Assembly: GCF_017312365.1 (NCBI RefSeq)
Contig: NZ_BLJI01000004.1
Location: 1 to 64,000 of the forward strand
Length of the DNA stretch: 64,000 nucleotides
Source: Chroococcus sp. FPU101
GTDB lineage: Bacteria; Cyanobacteriota; Cyanobacteriia; Cyanobacteriales; Microcystaceae
Reading direction: 5' to 3'
Part shown: in pieces, positions 1 through 8,142 of the stretch
How the letters are laid out: each line of letters opens with the position of its first letter
Numbering within the stretch: the stretch's first letter is position 1
The notes under the pieces: generated by a model
Told to the model about the DNA's origin: nothing
The model's database searches: none
Seen by the model: the letters and a program-made list of their open reading frames with translations, nothing else
Program-made: the position numbers and the translations under genes

Positions 1-89
1 AATGAATTGGTATTAAATAAATCCATTATGCTGGGACACCCGTAAAAGTTATGTTGGCGTTATAAGTTTATACCAACAAAAAGAATGAT

Positions 90-665
90 ATGAGACAACT
101 TTGGACAATCCCTATTTTAGGTGCGGTTTTGACTTCAGTGGTTGCGATCGCACCAGCACCCGCCACTGCTGCTACTTTTTTTCAGTCTAATTTAACAGGC
201 TCTCAGGAAGTTCCGCCAGTGACGACAACTGGAAATGGCTTTGCAACTCTTGAGCTTACTGGTGGCCCAGGTAGCTGGGTTCTCGACTATGAAGTGACTT
301 ACTCAGATTTATCAAGTCCTATAGCCTCGCCCTATGTTCACATTCATAATGCTCCCTTCGGTTCTAATGGCCCTATTATTCATCATGTTGATGGTGCTGA
401 AGATCCTCCAATTGCAGGTAGTACTTCTGGAACATTTACTGGAGATTGGCGATTTGATGATCCTAGTGACCCTCTCACTAATGCCTTAGCTCAACAGTTG
501 CAGAACGGTAATCTTTACTTTAACATTCACACAGCAGGTATTCCGAGTGGTGAAATTCGGGGTCAGATTACAGCCGTTCCTGAACCAGAAAACCTGATGG
601 GATTGGCCTTAGTGGGTAGTGCAGCTTTTCTCCTAAGACGGCGTAAGACCAGCCACTCAGCGTGA
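90..665 (+). CDS. CHRD-domain protein with PEP-CTERM sorting tag
   Basis: A 191-residue exported protein. Residues 1-27 form a signal peptide ending in an Ala-rich stretch (PAPATAA). Residues about 30-160 match the CHRD (chordin-like) domain pattern, with the motifs GSQEVPPV near the start, VHIHNAPFG in the middle and YFNIHTAGIPSGEIRGQI at the end. The C-terminus is a PEP-CTERM tag: VPEPE, a short hydrophobic helix, then RRRK. Such proteins are cut and anchored by exosortase, and a cyanoexosortase gene lies 2.6 kb downstream. The CHRD function is not known at molecular level. The start is the only ATG before the signal peptide. The family call is strong; the role is unknown. Confidence 0.88.
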   Translation: MRQLWTIPILGAVLTSVVAIAPAPATAATFFQSNLTGSQEVPPVTTTGNGFATLELTGGPGSWVLDYEVTYSDLSSPIASPYVHIHNAPFGSNGPIIHHVDGAEDPPIAGSTSGTFTGDWRFDDPSDPLTNALAQQLQNGNLYFNIHTAGIPSGEIRGQITAVPEPENLMGLALVGSAAFLLRRRKTSHSA

Positions 666-703
666 TTCACTCACTTTAGTCTTTGTCCTTTATTACCTCG
701 ATT

Positions 704-761
704 CTAGAAGCCAAGTTGCTGTCACATAGCAAATGTTAAAAGGTTACTTGGCTCTAGTTTT
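704..761 (+). terminator. Long-loop hairpin downstream of the CHRD gene
   Basis: CTAG plus AGCCAAGT (704-716) pairs with ACTTGGCT plus CTAG (746-757) across a 29-nt loop with one bulged A. TTTT follows at once. The hairpin lies 40 nt after the CHRD stop and fits a rho-independent terminator, although the loop is long. Confidence 0.4.
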
Positions 762-842
762 CTATGTGGCTGTGTCTGTCTTGGTACAAGTTTTAAAAAC
801 ATATTGTCTAAACACATTGTATTGTAGATCTAGGAATTTTTT

Positions 843-1169
843 ATGGCGCGTCGAGAATCTACATTTCGTAAACATCACCGTAAATTAGCGGTTATTGTAT
901 CTTTTCCTTTGATGATGATGGCTATAACTGGGCTGATTTCACCAGCATTAGAAGCGTTGAATTATCAGGGTGCAGCCGAATTAGTCCGTCAAATTCATAG
1001 TGGTAAGATTATTTTGGGTTCAGCATACTTAATCTATACAGGGCTAACTGCTTTAGGATTGCTGTGGCTATTATTTACAGGGTTAAATATGCTGAGGTTG
1101 TTCGGTTCAAATGCCAAGCTTAAGCAGCAGACAGCCGAGCAACTGAGTGTAGGTAATCGGAGAAAATGA
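843..1169 (+). CDS. PepSY-associated TM helix family small membrane protein
   Basis: A 108-residue protein with a basic His-rich N-terminus (RKHHRKLA) leading straight into a hydrophobic helix (about 15-35). A second hydrophobic stretch at about 52-88 could form two helices. The 'HHRKLAVIVSFPLMMMAITG' opening is typical of the first helix of PepSY-TM proteins, where the histidines may bind heme or metal. Here the extracellular PepSY domains are missing, so this is a minimal version. It stands alone between a PEP-CTERM gene and psb32. Function unknown; the family assignment is moderate. Confidence 0.6.
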   Translation: MARRESTFRKHHRKLAVIVSFPLMMMAITGLISPALEALNYQGAAELVRQIHSGKIILGSAYLIYTGLTALGLLWLLFTGLNMLRLFGSNAKLKQQTAEQLSVGNRRK

Positions 1170-1188
1170 TACTTACACTCAACTTGTT

Positions 1189-1992
1189 TTAAGTTTTAGA
1201 GGGAGTCGGTTGATTAAAATATGGCGTTAGAAAAGCAACTAAGGCACCAAGTCCAAACCCGCCGATATTACGCACCAATGGTAACCATTCTGAGGTACGG
1301 GTCACAACTGGCCCAATTCCGAAAGCAATAAACAGGATAAACCAAAGAGGCGACATGATTAAAGCCCATTGCCACGCGAAAATTTGACCAGGTTTGCGCG
1401 GGATACCTGCAAAACCAAAAACTAATCCACCAACAATTGATGTTACTAGGGTTAAAATCCACTGTTCTCTCGGTAAACCAGGAACAACGTTACAGCCACC
1501 TTGAACTAAACAGGATTTGACTGTATCTAATGCTTGGGAAATGGCTTTATTTTCACCATTGTCTCTAACAAAATACATATTGCCGAAACGGGCTTGCATT
1601 TCGATCCAAAATGTGCGGGGTAGTAATTCATATACAGCATCGCCAATGCTAAAGGCAAGTAGGTTGCCCCCTCTGCCATCTGCTACTAAAAGAATGCTTT
1701 TATCGTCTAATCCCCAAAAATTAATGACAGCACGTCCAGGGCTACGATCATATTGGGTTAATACTCTCAATTTCCAGCCTGTTTCGCTTTCAAAGTTTTC
1801 AATATCCTTAACGAGTGCGTCTTGTTGCTGTTTAGGCAAATAATTCGCTAAATCTACTACTGGGGTTACTTCTTCGGGCAATAGCTCTGGATTATTCACC
1901 GCCCTTGCTTCTGACGGGCTAATCATCCAAGACGATAGGGTAAGCAGACATATTATAAAAGATATAAAAATTCGCTTCCAACGATGCTGCAT
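1189..1992 (-). CDS. psb32: TPM-domain thylakoid protein, Psb32 homologue
   Basis: A 267-residue protein. Residues 1-31 form a cleavable signal peptide (SEARA cleavage region). Residues about 38-165 form a TPM domain, recognisable from VVDLANYLP near its start and the following TGWKLRVLTQYDRSPGRAV. The last 90 residues contain two or three membrane helices (about 178-198, 208-228, 240-258). Cyanobacterial and plant TPM proteins of this type (Psb32/TLP18.3) are thylakoid lumenal proteins linked to photosystem II repair and photoprotection. The position as a single gene facing the PepSY-TM gene gives no further clue. The symbol is assigned by domain order and length, not by a phylogeny. Confidence 0.75.
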   Translation of the reverse strand: MQHRWKRIFISFIICLLTLSSWMISPSEARAVNNPELLPEEVTPVVDLANYLPKQQQDALVKDIENFESETGWKLRVLTQYDRSPGRAVINFWGLDDKSILLVADGRGGNLLAFSIGDAVYELLPRTFWIEMQARFGNMYFVRDNGENKAISQALDTVKSCLVQGGCNVVPGLPREQWILTLVTSIVGGLVFGFAGIPRKPGQIFAWQWALIMSPLWFILFIAFGIGPVVTRTSEWLPLVRNIGGFGLGALVAFLTPYFNQPTPSKT

Positions 1993-2160
1993 AGTATTCT
2001 GCTCTATAAAACTAAGAATTATGTCAAACGGTATCAGTTTCGTTACACTTATTTACTTTATTTTAAGGTTACACGACAGTCTTGGCTAATACATCAGAAA
2101 AATTTATATATGACATCATCAAGCAACGGAGTACAGTATGGTTTTAATTGATTACGGAGA

Positions 2161-2186
2161 TAAAAAAAGCAGGTTACTCACCTGCT
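2161..2186 (-). terminator. Rho-independent terminator of the PEP-CTERM gene
   Basis: Read on the minus strand, AGCAGGT and ACCTGCT form a perfect 7-bp stem with a 5-nt loop, followed by a run of about seven T. It starts about 20 nt past the stop codon of the minus-strand PEP-CTERM gene. Confidence 0.85.
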
Positions 2187-2207
2187 GCTAAGAATTGAGT
2201 TAAAGAT

Positions 2208-2840
2208 TTAGATATCTTTGTTTTGAGCTTTCGCTAACCGTTTCTTGAAAAATGCACCAAAACCAGCCGCAGCACCTACACCAAGCATTGTTAGAGGTTC
2301 GGGAACGGCTGCACTAGGTTCAACATAGAATAAGGAAGCGTGGGATAAATTTTGAGGCCTACCTGAATTATTAGTAGAAGTTCCATTTGTATTCCAGTCT
2401 CCCAAGAGAGAGTTAGCACCTGTAATAGAACTAAAATAGTAATAGCTACGACCCTGACCAGCTTTTAGTGCTAATACAACTGGCCCAGTATAAGATGTAT
2501 TACTAAATCCCCATTGACCACTGGTTGAACCCGTAGTGGGGGTAATACTAAAGCCTAAAAAGTTAGCTCCATTCTCAACGGAACCAGGTGTATTAATTTT
2601 TCTATCATATATCCAGTCCGTAATTCCAGCAAAAAGACCACCACTATCATTTAAAAAACTAGTTTCTTGGGTTGGATTAAGGTTTCCACTAAAAGCCCCT
2701 TGACAAGAATTATAAGCAGCACCATTATAAGTTACTGAGCCAGCCGAACACGCCAGAGCATTAGCATCAGTAGCGGAAAAAGTAATCATCCCCGCCGCTA
2801 AAACGGAAGAACCTACTAAAACAGAAAAACGATTTGTCAT
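2208..2840 (-). CDS. PEP-CTERM sorting-domain protein
   Basis: A 210-residue exported protein with a signal peptide at residues 1-29 (VLAAGMITFSATDANALA) and a C-terminal PEP-CTERM tag: AVPEPLTMLG, a short Gly/Ala/Phe helix and KKRLAK. The middle is Ser/Thr/Gly/Asn-rich, with two cysteines (about 31 and 46) that could form a disulfide, and it matches no named domain I recognise. It is probably a surface or extracellular protein processed by the cyanoexosortase encoded 400 bp away in divergent orientation. A strong terminator follows it. The sorting tag is certain; the function is unknown. Confidence 0.85.
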   Translation of the reverse strand: MTNRFSVLVGSSVLAAGMITFSATDANALACSAGSVTYNGAAYNSCQGAFSGNLNPTQETSFLNDSGGLFAGITDWIYDRKINTPGSVENGANFLGFSITPTTGSTSGQWGFSNTSYTGPVVLALKAGQGRSYYYFSSITGANSLLGDWNTNGTSTNNSGRPQNLSHASLFYVEPSAAVPEPLTMLGVGAAAGFGAFFKKRLAKAQNKDI

Positions 2841-3244
2841 TTTTATAAACCCACTATTTGTATTATTAGTTAATCTTGATAAACAGGATTAACTTAAAAT
2901 CTTTGTTAGATCTAGATTGAGTGTTGTAAGATCCGCTCATATTCATCATATAGGGTTGATGTTTTAGATGAGGTTTTCCTTATGTATAACTTCGTGTATA
3001 ACTTGTGTATAACTTTAGAGAAAAAGATAGTTTTTATTAAAAATTTATAAAATCTTTAATAGTTCCTGCTTGAGCTTTATCTATTCTCAATAAATGAGGT
3101 TTAACTGAAATTATAACTATTAAGATTATTGATGAGAGTAAGTTTCATAATCTGCTAGTATATTCTCAATTAGAAAACATTAAAATATTTTCAGGTTGCA
3201 ATAAGGTCTATCAAGCTGATCTAAAGAACGCATTTTTAATAACT
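2841..3244. other. Divergent intergenic region with triple direct repeat
   Basis: This 404-bp AT-rich gap lies between the divergent PEP-CTERM and cyanoexosortase genes, so it must hold the promoters of both. No ORF of note is seen. The only marked structure is three copies of a 10-mer at 2983-3015 (separate entry). Confidence 0.7.
2983..3015 (+). repeat. Three tandem copies of TGTATAACTT
   Basis: Exact copies of TGTATAACTT lie at 2983-2992, 2995-3004 and 3006-3015, with starts 12 and 11 bp apart, about one helical turn. Direct repeats with this phase are typical of sites for response regulators that bind in tandem. They sit 143 bp upstream of the PEP-CTERM start and 230 bp upstream of the exosortase start. 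Confidence 0.5.
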
Positions 3245-4096
3245 ATGGAATGGACTCGATATTTACAAAAGCCGACTTATTGGCTACTTGCCTTGGGGGT
3301 GGCACTTGCGACACTCCATCTGACGATTCTTGATCGCGCTGGTGAACCTAACTTGATGAGCTTAAGTATACTGCTTTGGCTTGCGATCGGATCTCTACTT
3401 TGGGACAAACGTCATAATCTACACTTAGAAAGTGATCTTGTTTCTACTTTGGTCGGTTTTTCTTTAATTATGCTAATTTTGTGTAGAGGACTAGCACCAA
3501 CGGGTTATCATCTCAAGATTTCGCCTTTTGTTTCAGGTTTTGGTCTTGCGTTGATGGCATCTGGTGTCAAACGATTATTAGATTATTGGAAAGAGTTATT
3601 GATTTTAGGCTTATTAGTTCTCTATTCTCCATTAGCTAATGTTTTACAAGCCATTAATTTACCTTTAATTACTGCAAAAGCTTCTACCTTTCTGCTTTGG
3701 CTTACTGGATTTAAAGTTTATCGTGAAGGTGTTTTTATCAATTTACCTACAGGAAAAGTCGAAGTTTATGGAGCTTGTTCGGGAATTGATAGTATTCTTT
3801 TAATGTTATGTATTGCAGTTTTATTCTTTTTACTCATACCAATTAAAACGATTCAAAGAATAGTATGTATTGGATTAGCTATATTTTTAGGCTTTATTGT
3901 TAATGCTGCTAGAGTATCTTTGATGGCTATTTTAGTTGCATCAAGAGATATGGAAGCTTTTGACTATTGGCACGGTAAAGATGGTAGTTTAATCTTTTCA
4001 GTGATCGGTGTCGCGCTGTTTGGACTCTTTTGCTGGTTAGCTTATGTTCGTAATATGGCTAATTTAGCAGATTCTACAAAAGAAGAAGTAAGATGA
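3245..4096 (+). CDS. crtA: Cyanoexosortase A
   Basis: A 283-residue polytopic membrane protein with about seven or eight helices. It carries the exosortase catalytic triad: Cys178 in VYGACSGIDS, Arg223 in VNAARVSLM and His243 in YWHGKDGS. Exosortases cut proteins bearing PEP-CTERM tags at the membrane and are thought to transfer them to a surface anchor. The spacing of the triad, the length and the adjacent partner gene fit the cyanobacterial A type. It overlaps the next gene by 4 bp (ATGA). Two likely substrates are encoded upstream at 90-665 and 2208-2840. Note that the symbol crtA is also used for an unrelated carotenoid gene. Confidence 0.88.
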   Translation: MEWTRYLQKPTYWLLALGVALATLHLTILDRAGEPNLMSLSILLWLAIGSLLWDKRHNLHLESDLVSTLVGFSLIMLILCRGLAPTGYHLKISPFVSGFGLALMASGVKRLLDYWKELLILGLLVLYSPLANVLQAINLPLITAKASTFLLWLTGFKVYREGVFINLPTGKVEVYGACSGIDSILLMLCIAVLFFLLIPIKTIQRIVCIGLAIFLGFIVNAARVSLMAILVASRDMEAFDYWHGKDGSLIFSVIGVALFGLFCWLAYVRNMANLADSTKEEVR

Positions 4097-4779
4097 TGAC
4101 TTTAAAAATCAATAAATGGGATAGTTTTAGAATTGCTTTAATCGCTGTGGCAATTAGTGGAGTTGCAGTTGTTTTAGGTAATGAGTTTCTATCTAATAAA
4201 AATGAGCAAAAAACAGCAATTAGCGTAAATTTCCCTGAAACAATACCGATCGCTAATTGGCAACCAGTGTCATCATCTGCTAAGAAGGCTAAAAATGAAG
4301 ATCAATCCGATCCAGGTCAACTGTATCAATATCAGAATGGTCAAGAAAAACTAAAAATTGAGGCATGGTATCAACTATACACCGATAGTAATGCCAGTAG
4401 ACTTTTAATGGTGTATGAAGGAATACCACCTGCAACCATCCTACCAAAAACGAAATATATTAAAGACATTGGTCATTATTATCTTTTTGATTATCAAGAT
4501 CAAGCTTATTTAAGTGCTTGTCTGCCACCAAAAGGAGCAACCAGCGTTACCCAACAGCAATACGTCAATAACCGTTATCGCTATGGCTGGAGTATTCCAA
4601 GAAGCTTTTTTTGGCTAATTGGACAACAAGATTTATTTGAGAGTCGTTGTTTGTGGACAGTTATATCGATGCCTGTGGATAGTTATGCGAGTGCGGATGC
4701 GACAGATAAAGCCTTTGAGAAACTAGAAAAAGCTTGGTTTTCTTGGTTTGACTGGTGGCAAAAGAATCCTTTTCCGTAA
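4093..4779 (+). CDS. Cyanoexosortase A system-associated protein
   Basis: A 228-residue protein with one N-terminal membrane helix (about 13-30) and a soluble extracytoplasmic part. It resembles the EpsI-like proteins that accompany exosortases: 'NWQPVSSS', a central 'WYQLYT', and a CLPPKGATSVT segment. It starts inside the exosortase stop (ATGATG at 4093-4098; either ATG could be used), indicating translational coupling. The partner is thought to support exosortase function, but the exact role is not established. Recognition rests mostly on the overlap with cyanoexosortase A, the length and the single-anchor topology. Confidence 0.78.
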   Translation: MMTLKINKWDSFRIALIAVAISGVAVVLGNEFLSNKNEQKTAISVNFPETIPIANWQPVSSSAKKAKNEDQSDPGQLYQYQNGQEKLKIEAWYQLYTDSNASRLLMVYEGIPPATILPKTKYIKDIGHYYLFDYQDQAYLSACLPPKGATSVTQQQYVNNRYRYGWSIPRSFFWLIGQQDLFESRCLWTVISMPVDSYASADATDKAFEKLEKAWFSWFDWWQKNPFP

Positions 4780-4834
4780 ACCCAAAAAAATTGTTATAAC
4801 TAGAAAACAGAGAATTTGTTCAAGGTAGACGGTT

Positions 4835-5500
4835 ATGAGTTTATTAGATCGGATGGGACAAGCCATTCGCTCCCAAATTAATAGCTTGATCCGAGAAAAC
4901 GAAGATCCAGAAAAGATCCTCGAAGAAACTGTCGCAGCAATGGAACAAGAATTAATACGGATGCGACAAGGACTGGCTGAAGCGATCGCCACTCAGAAAC
5001 GTACCGAACGTCAATACAGCCAATATCAAAAAGCGGCTCAAACTTGGCACGATCGCGCTCAAATGGCGTTAGATAATAATAATGAAGTTTTAGCTAAAGA
5101 GGCATTGATCAAATGGAATCAATATCAAACCAGTGCGTCTCCTTATAAAAATCAACTAGGACAACAGCGAGAAATCATTAACCGTTTAAAAAAAGAATTA
5201 TTAAGCATAGAACAGCAATATATTGAAGCGAAAACCAAAAAAAGTTTATATATGGCAAGATTGCGTACAGCATCGGCTTCTGTGAAAATGCAGGAATTAT
5301 CAGGTAATCTCAATTCTAAAAATATTTTTGAACGAGTGGAAACAAAACTTATTGAATTAGAAGCGCAAGTAGAGATCTCAGAAGCTTACTCAGATCCCCT
5401 AGAACGGAAATTTATATCCTTAGAGGATGGGAATGGTGTAGAAGCCGAGCTTGCTAAAATGAAATCTTTTCAATCAAATCATTCTTCTCAAGAATCATAG
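4835..5500 (+). CDS. PspA/IM30 (Vipp1-like) family protein
   Basis: A 221-residue almost wholly helical protein. It has the PspA/Vipp1 signature: a short amphipathic N-terminal helix, then NEDPEKILEETVAAMEQEL and the conserved 'MRQGLAEAIATQKRTERQY', followed by long coiled-coil helices to about residue 175. Family members assemble into rings or rods that bind and repair membranes, and in cyanobacteria Vipp1 is needed for thylakoids. This copy is shorter than typical Vipp1 (about 260 residues) because the C-terminal extension is lacking, so it is better seen as a PspA-type paralogue. It lies 55 bp downstream of the exosortase operon on the same strand and may be co-transcribed. No terminator is visible before it. 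Confidence 0.85.
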   Translation: MSLLDRMGQAIRSQINSLIRENEDPEKILEETVAAMEQELIRMRQGLAEAIATQKRTERQYSQYQKAAQTWHDRAQMALDNNNEVLAKEALIKWNQYQTSASPYKNQLGQQREIINRLKKELLSIEQQYIEAKTKKSLYMARLRTASASVKMQELSGNLNSKNIFERVETKLIELEAQVEISEAYSDPLERKFISLEDGNGVEAELAKMKSFQSNHSSQES

Positions 5501-5518
5501 TTACAGCATCGATCAGCC

Positions 5519-5690
5519 TGTGGAAAACTTGTGGAAAACTTTAGTGATTTTTCATAGCTTGTTCATGGTCAAAACCTTAAATAAGTAAGCATTTGACCCA
5601 CCTAGAGATTAACTAAATTTTTGAATCAACCTTGGGGAAAAATCAATTTTTTCTATCATGTTAATCAATAGGTTATCAATAGATTAATTT
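5519..5690. other. Candidate origin / DnaA-binding region
   Basis: Two exact copies of TGTGGAAAA (complement TTTTCCACA, the cyanobacterial DnaA-box consensus) lie at 5519-5527 and 5530-5538, in the same direction with starts 11 bp apart. About 100 bp further on, positions 5640-5695 are very AT-rich and could unwind. The region lies between the 3' ends of two convergent genes, the PspA-like gene and dnaA, so it is not a promoter. It could be oriC or a DnaA-titration site. Only two strong boxes are seen, fewer than in most proven origins. Confidence 0.5.
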
Positions 5691-7057
5691 TTTACCATCG
5701 ACTGTTTGATGCGATCATTGAGTTGATTTAGAGTCTGCCTTAGATGAAAATCTTGTTGTTGAAGTTGATTAATTTTGTCACAACTATACATTACTGTGGT
5801 GTGATCCTTGCCGCCAAATTCTTCACCAATACGCGGTAAACTCAGATCGGTATGTTGTCGCATCAAATACATTCCCACTTGTCTAGCTAAACTAATTTCT
5901 CGACGACGTGAGTTCCCCTTGAGATCTTCAACTGACACTTTAAACACTTCAGAAACAAGATTAATAATAACTTCTGGAGAGGTTACCACGCGATCAACGG
6001 GAGGGTTTAAGACAGGTGCGAGGTTTTCGACTGTCATGGGTAGTCCTGAAATTGAAATATAAGTAATCGCCCGCAATAATGCCCCTTCGAGTTCTCGTAT
6101 ATTAGAGGTATAATTGGTCGCTAGATATTCAATCACATTACGCGGTAATCGCATATTTTCGTATTCCGCTTTTTTTTGTAAGATGGCGATGCGTGTTTCT
6201 AAGTCGGGTACTTGAATATCTGCAATTAAACCCATCGAAAAGCGCGAAATCAGCCTATCTTGTAAGCTAGGAATATATTTCGGTGGACGATCTGAGGCTA
6301 TAACGACCTGTTTTCCTGCTTCGTGTAGCGTGTTAAAAGTGTGAAAAAATTCTTCTTGAGTGTATTCTTTTCCTTCAATAAACTGAATATCATCAACAAG
6401 GAGTACATCTGCTGTACGATAATGCTCACGAAACTTGTCTAGACTATCTTGACGAATGGCGGCTATTAAATCGTTGGTAAATTGTTCGGTCGAAACATAA
6501 AAGATTTTAGCGTTGATTTGACATTCTAATCGATAGTGTGCGATCGCTTGCATCAGATGAGTTTTCCCCAAACCTACACCCCCACAGAGAAACAAGGGAT
6601 TAAAATCACGACCTGGGGACTCTGCCACCGCTAAAGATGCCGCGTGTGCCATCCGATTCGTAGGCCCGACTACAAAACGAGAAAAGGTGTATCTTGGATT
6701 AAGCTTCGATTGTTTGGGATGATCGGTGTTATCAGTCGGCGAAACCACTGAATTGAGGTCAATTGGCTCATATTCTTCTAAAATCACCATATTTTCCCCA
6801 GTAGTTAAATAAATTTCAATGGGATAGCCTAAAATGTCTTGTACCGTTTCAGCAATGATTTTGACATAATTTTTTTGTAAATGATTCAGAATAAAGGGAT
6901 TAGCCGCCTCAATAACTAAACAGTGATCCTGCCAGTCTTTGAGTTTTGCCGTTTGAATCCATGTTTCAAACGTAGGACGACTTAACTGAGACTGAAGGCG
7001 TTCAAGTACTTGATTCCAAAAAGTTTGAGAAGAAATAGACACAGTTATATAAGGCAA
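5684..7057 (-). CDS. dnaA: Chromosomal replication initiator DnaA
   Basis: A 457-residue protein of normal length. Domain I covers residues 1-90 (FWNQVLERLQSQLSRPTFETW) and a short linker follows. AAA+ domain III has Walker A GGVGLGKT at 159-166, Walker B VLLVDDIQF at 218-226 and a sensor region ending in DRLISRFSMG. Domain IV has the DNA-binding signature GGKDHTTVMYSCDKI. It binds DnaA boxes and melts the origin, although some cyanobacteria can live without it. The first ATG gives MPYITVSISS; a GTG five codons in (VSISSQTFW) is an equally good start by family length. Tandem DnaA boxes lie just past its 3' end. Confidence 0.97.
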   Translation of the reverse strand: MPYITVSISSQTFWNQVLERLQSQLSRPTFETWIQTAKLKDWQDHCLVIEAANPFILNHLQKNYVKIIAETVQDILGYPIEIYLTTGENMVILEEYEPIDLNSVVSPTDNTDHPKQSKLNPRYTFSRFVVGPTNRMAHAASLAVAESPGRDFNPLFLCGGVGLGKTHLMQAIAHYRLECQINAKIFYVSTEQFTNDLIAAIRQDSLDKFREHYRTADVLLVDDIQFIEGKEYTQEEFFHTFNTLHEAGKQVVIASDRPPKYIPSLQDRLISRFSMGLIADIQVPDLETRIAILQKKAEYENMRLPRNVIEYLATNYTSNIRELEGALLRAITYISISGLPMTVENLAPVLNPPVDRVVTSPEVIINLVSEVFKVSVEDLKGNSRRREISLARQVGMYLMRQHTDLSLPRIGEEFGGKDHTTVMYSCDKINQLQQQDFHLRQTLNQLNDRIKQSMVKN

Positions 7058-7409
7058 AAAACAATACGATCAAGGCGGGTCATTACATTATATCCATGAC
7101 TTCAGAAAGTGAAAAAGACACGGCTCTAAAAACGATCGATTAATCTTGAAAAATTTAACTTTTTTTAAGAGTTTTTTTTGCCACTTTGAGCTAGTGATTT
7201 TTCAACTAGATATTATCTAGTAATTGCATTACATTTTTCTTGTTACAAAATTGAAATATCCGATCGCTATTATTTAAGATTTGTTTTACAAGCAATTCCA
7301 GTCTACTATAGACTAGACTTTGTTTTTTAGACCCAACTGTAGGATGTTCGGGGATCAAAAGACAAGCTAAGATAAACTTAAATTACACGGAAAAAGGAGA
7401 CAATTCTCT
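7058..7409. other. Gap between divergent dnaA and secreted repeat protein
   Basis: This stretch of about 350 bp must carry the dnaA promoter and the promoter of the downstream plus-strand gene. It is AT-rich with several T-runs. I see no DnaA box matching TTTTCCACA here and no RNA gene. A good ribosome site (AAAAAGGAGA, 7391-7400) precedes the plus-strand ATG at 7410. Confidence 0.6.
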
Positions 7410-7883
7410 ATGAAGCTCAAAATTGTTTCAATCTTGACAGCTATCCTCGTTTTATTCAATCTTTTTGTCGTTGGTACGGCTCAAGCTCAAACGTTGGCTC
7501 AGGTTGCGGTTGATAAACCTGATTTCACCACACTATCACCTGAAGAAAAAACTGATTTCTTCTCGAAGATTAAAAATATGTTTAAACCTTCTCCAGATGA
7601 AATCGCTGACAAAATCAAAATGAAAGATAAATTTAAGCCTTCTCCAGATGAAATTTCAGAGAAAATTAAAACTGGAATGAAGATGAAAGAAAAATTCAAA
7701 CCTGCAACAACCGATCTCTCAGAAGCGGCTGAGGGAGCAAAAGCAAAACTTTCTCCAGATGAAATCGCTGACAAAATTAAAACAGGGATGAAAATGAAAG
7801 ATAAATATAAACCGACTGCTGATGATATTGCTGAAAAAATTAAAGCAAGTATCAAAGAAAAAGCGGAAGCAGTAGCGGAATAA
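7410..7883 (+). CDS. Small secreted Lys-rich repeat protein
   Basis: A 157-residue protein with a clear signal peptide (residues 1-27, ending GTAQAQ). The rest is highly charged and probably helical, built from about five imperfect 18-21 residue units around K(F/Y)KPSPDEI(A/S)(D/E)KIK, for example at residues 55-70, 72-88, 114-130 and 134-150. The units alternate an acidic DEI patch with KIKxGMKMK patches. The repeat is also visible in the DNA as recurring CTCCAGATGAAAT, so it probably grew by duplication. No named domain is recognised. It has a strong ribosome site and a strong terminator, so it may be well expressed as a single gene. Confidence 0.75.
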   Translation: MKLKIVSILTAILVLFNLFVVGTAQAQTLAQVAVDKPDFTTLSPEEKTDFFSKIKNMFKPSPDEIADKIKMKDKFKPSPDEISEKIKTGMKMKEKFKPATTDLSEAAEGAKAKLSPDEIADKIKTGMKMKDKYKPTADDIAEKIKASIKEKAEAVAE

Positions 7884-7910
7884 TTATTGAGTTTCAAAGG
7901 ATTGAGTTAG

Positions 7911-7941
7911 ACGGTCTTGTTAGTTAATAAGACCGTTTTTT
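7911..7941 (+). terminator. Rho-independent terminator
   Basis: ACGGTCTT (7911-7918) pairs perfectly with AAGACCGT (7929-7936) across a 10-nt loop, and the T-run starting with the last stem base extends to 7941. It begins 28 nt after the stop of the secreted repeat protein. Confidence 0.85.
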
Positions 7942-7976
7942 AGTAAAGATGCCAGACAAGACATCCTAGACACAGT

Positions 7977-8136
7977 TTAGGCAATAACGTTATTCTCACT
8001 CAATTGAGCCGATAATACGTTTTCTAAAGTTGCCAACGTTTGATAATAGACTTCTTGCAAAAGTCAGTGATTCTTGTGCTTCACTTAAAAGATTATTAAA
8101 ACTTAATGGGAATAAATTGATTTGATTATCAGACAT
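7977..8136 (-). pseudogene. Possible frameshifted small protein gene
   Basis: On the minus strand an ATG at 8136 follows a plausible ribosome site (AGAGGTAA). It reads MSDNQINLFPLSFNNLLSEAQESLT, then drifts to a stop at 7996. A one-base shift near residue 25 opens a second frame, LLQEVYYQTLATLENVLS, that runs to a TAA at 7977. Both halves look protein-like (amphipathic helices), which suggests one small protein of about 52 residues broken by a single indel. No family recognised. It could instead be an intact 46-residue ORF or noncoding DNA. Confidence 0.3.
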
Positions 8137-8142
8137 GATTTA

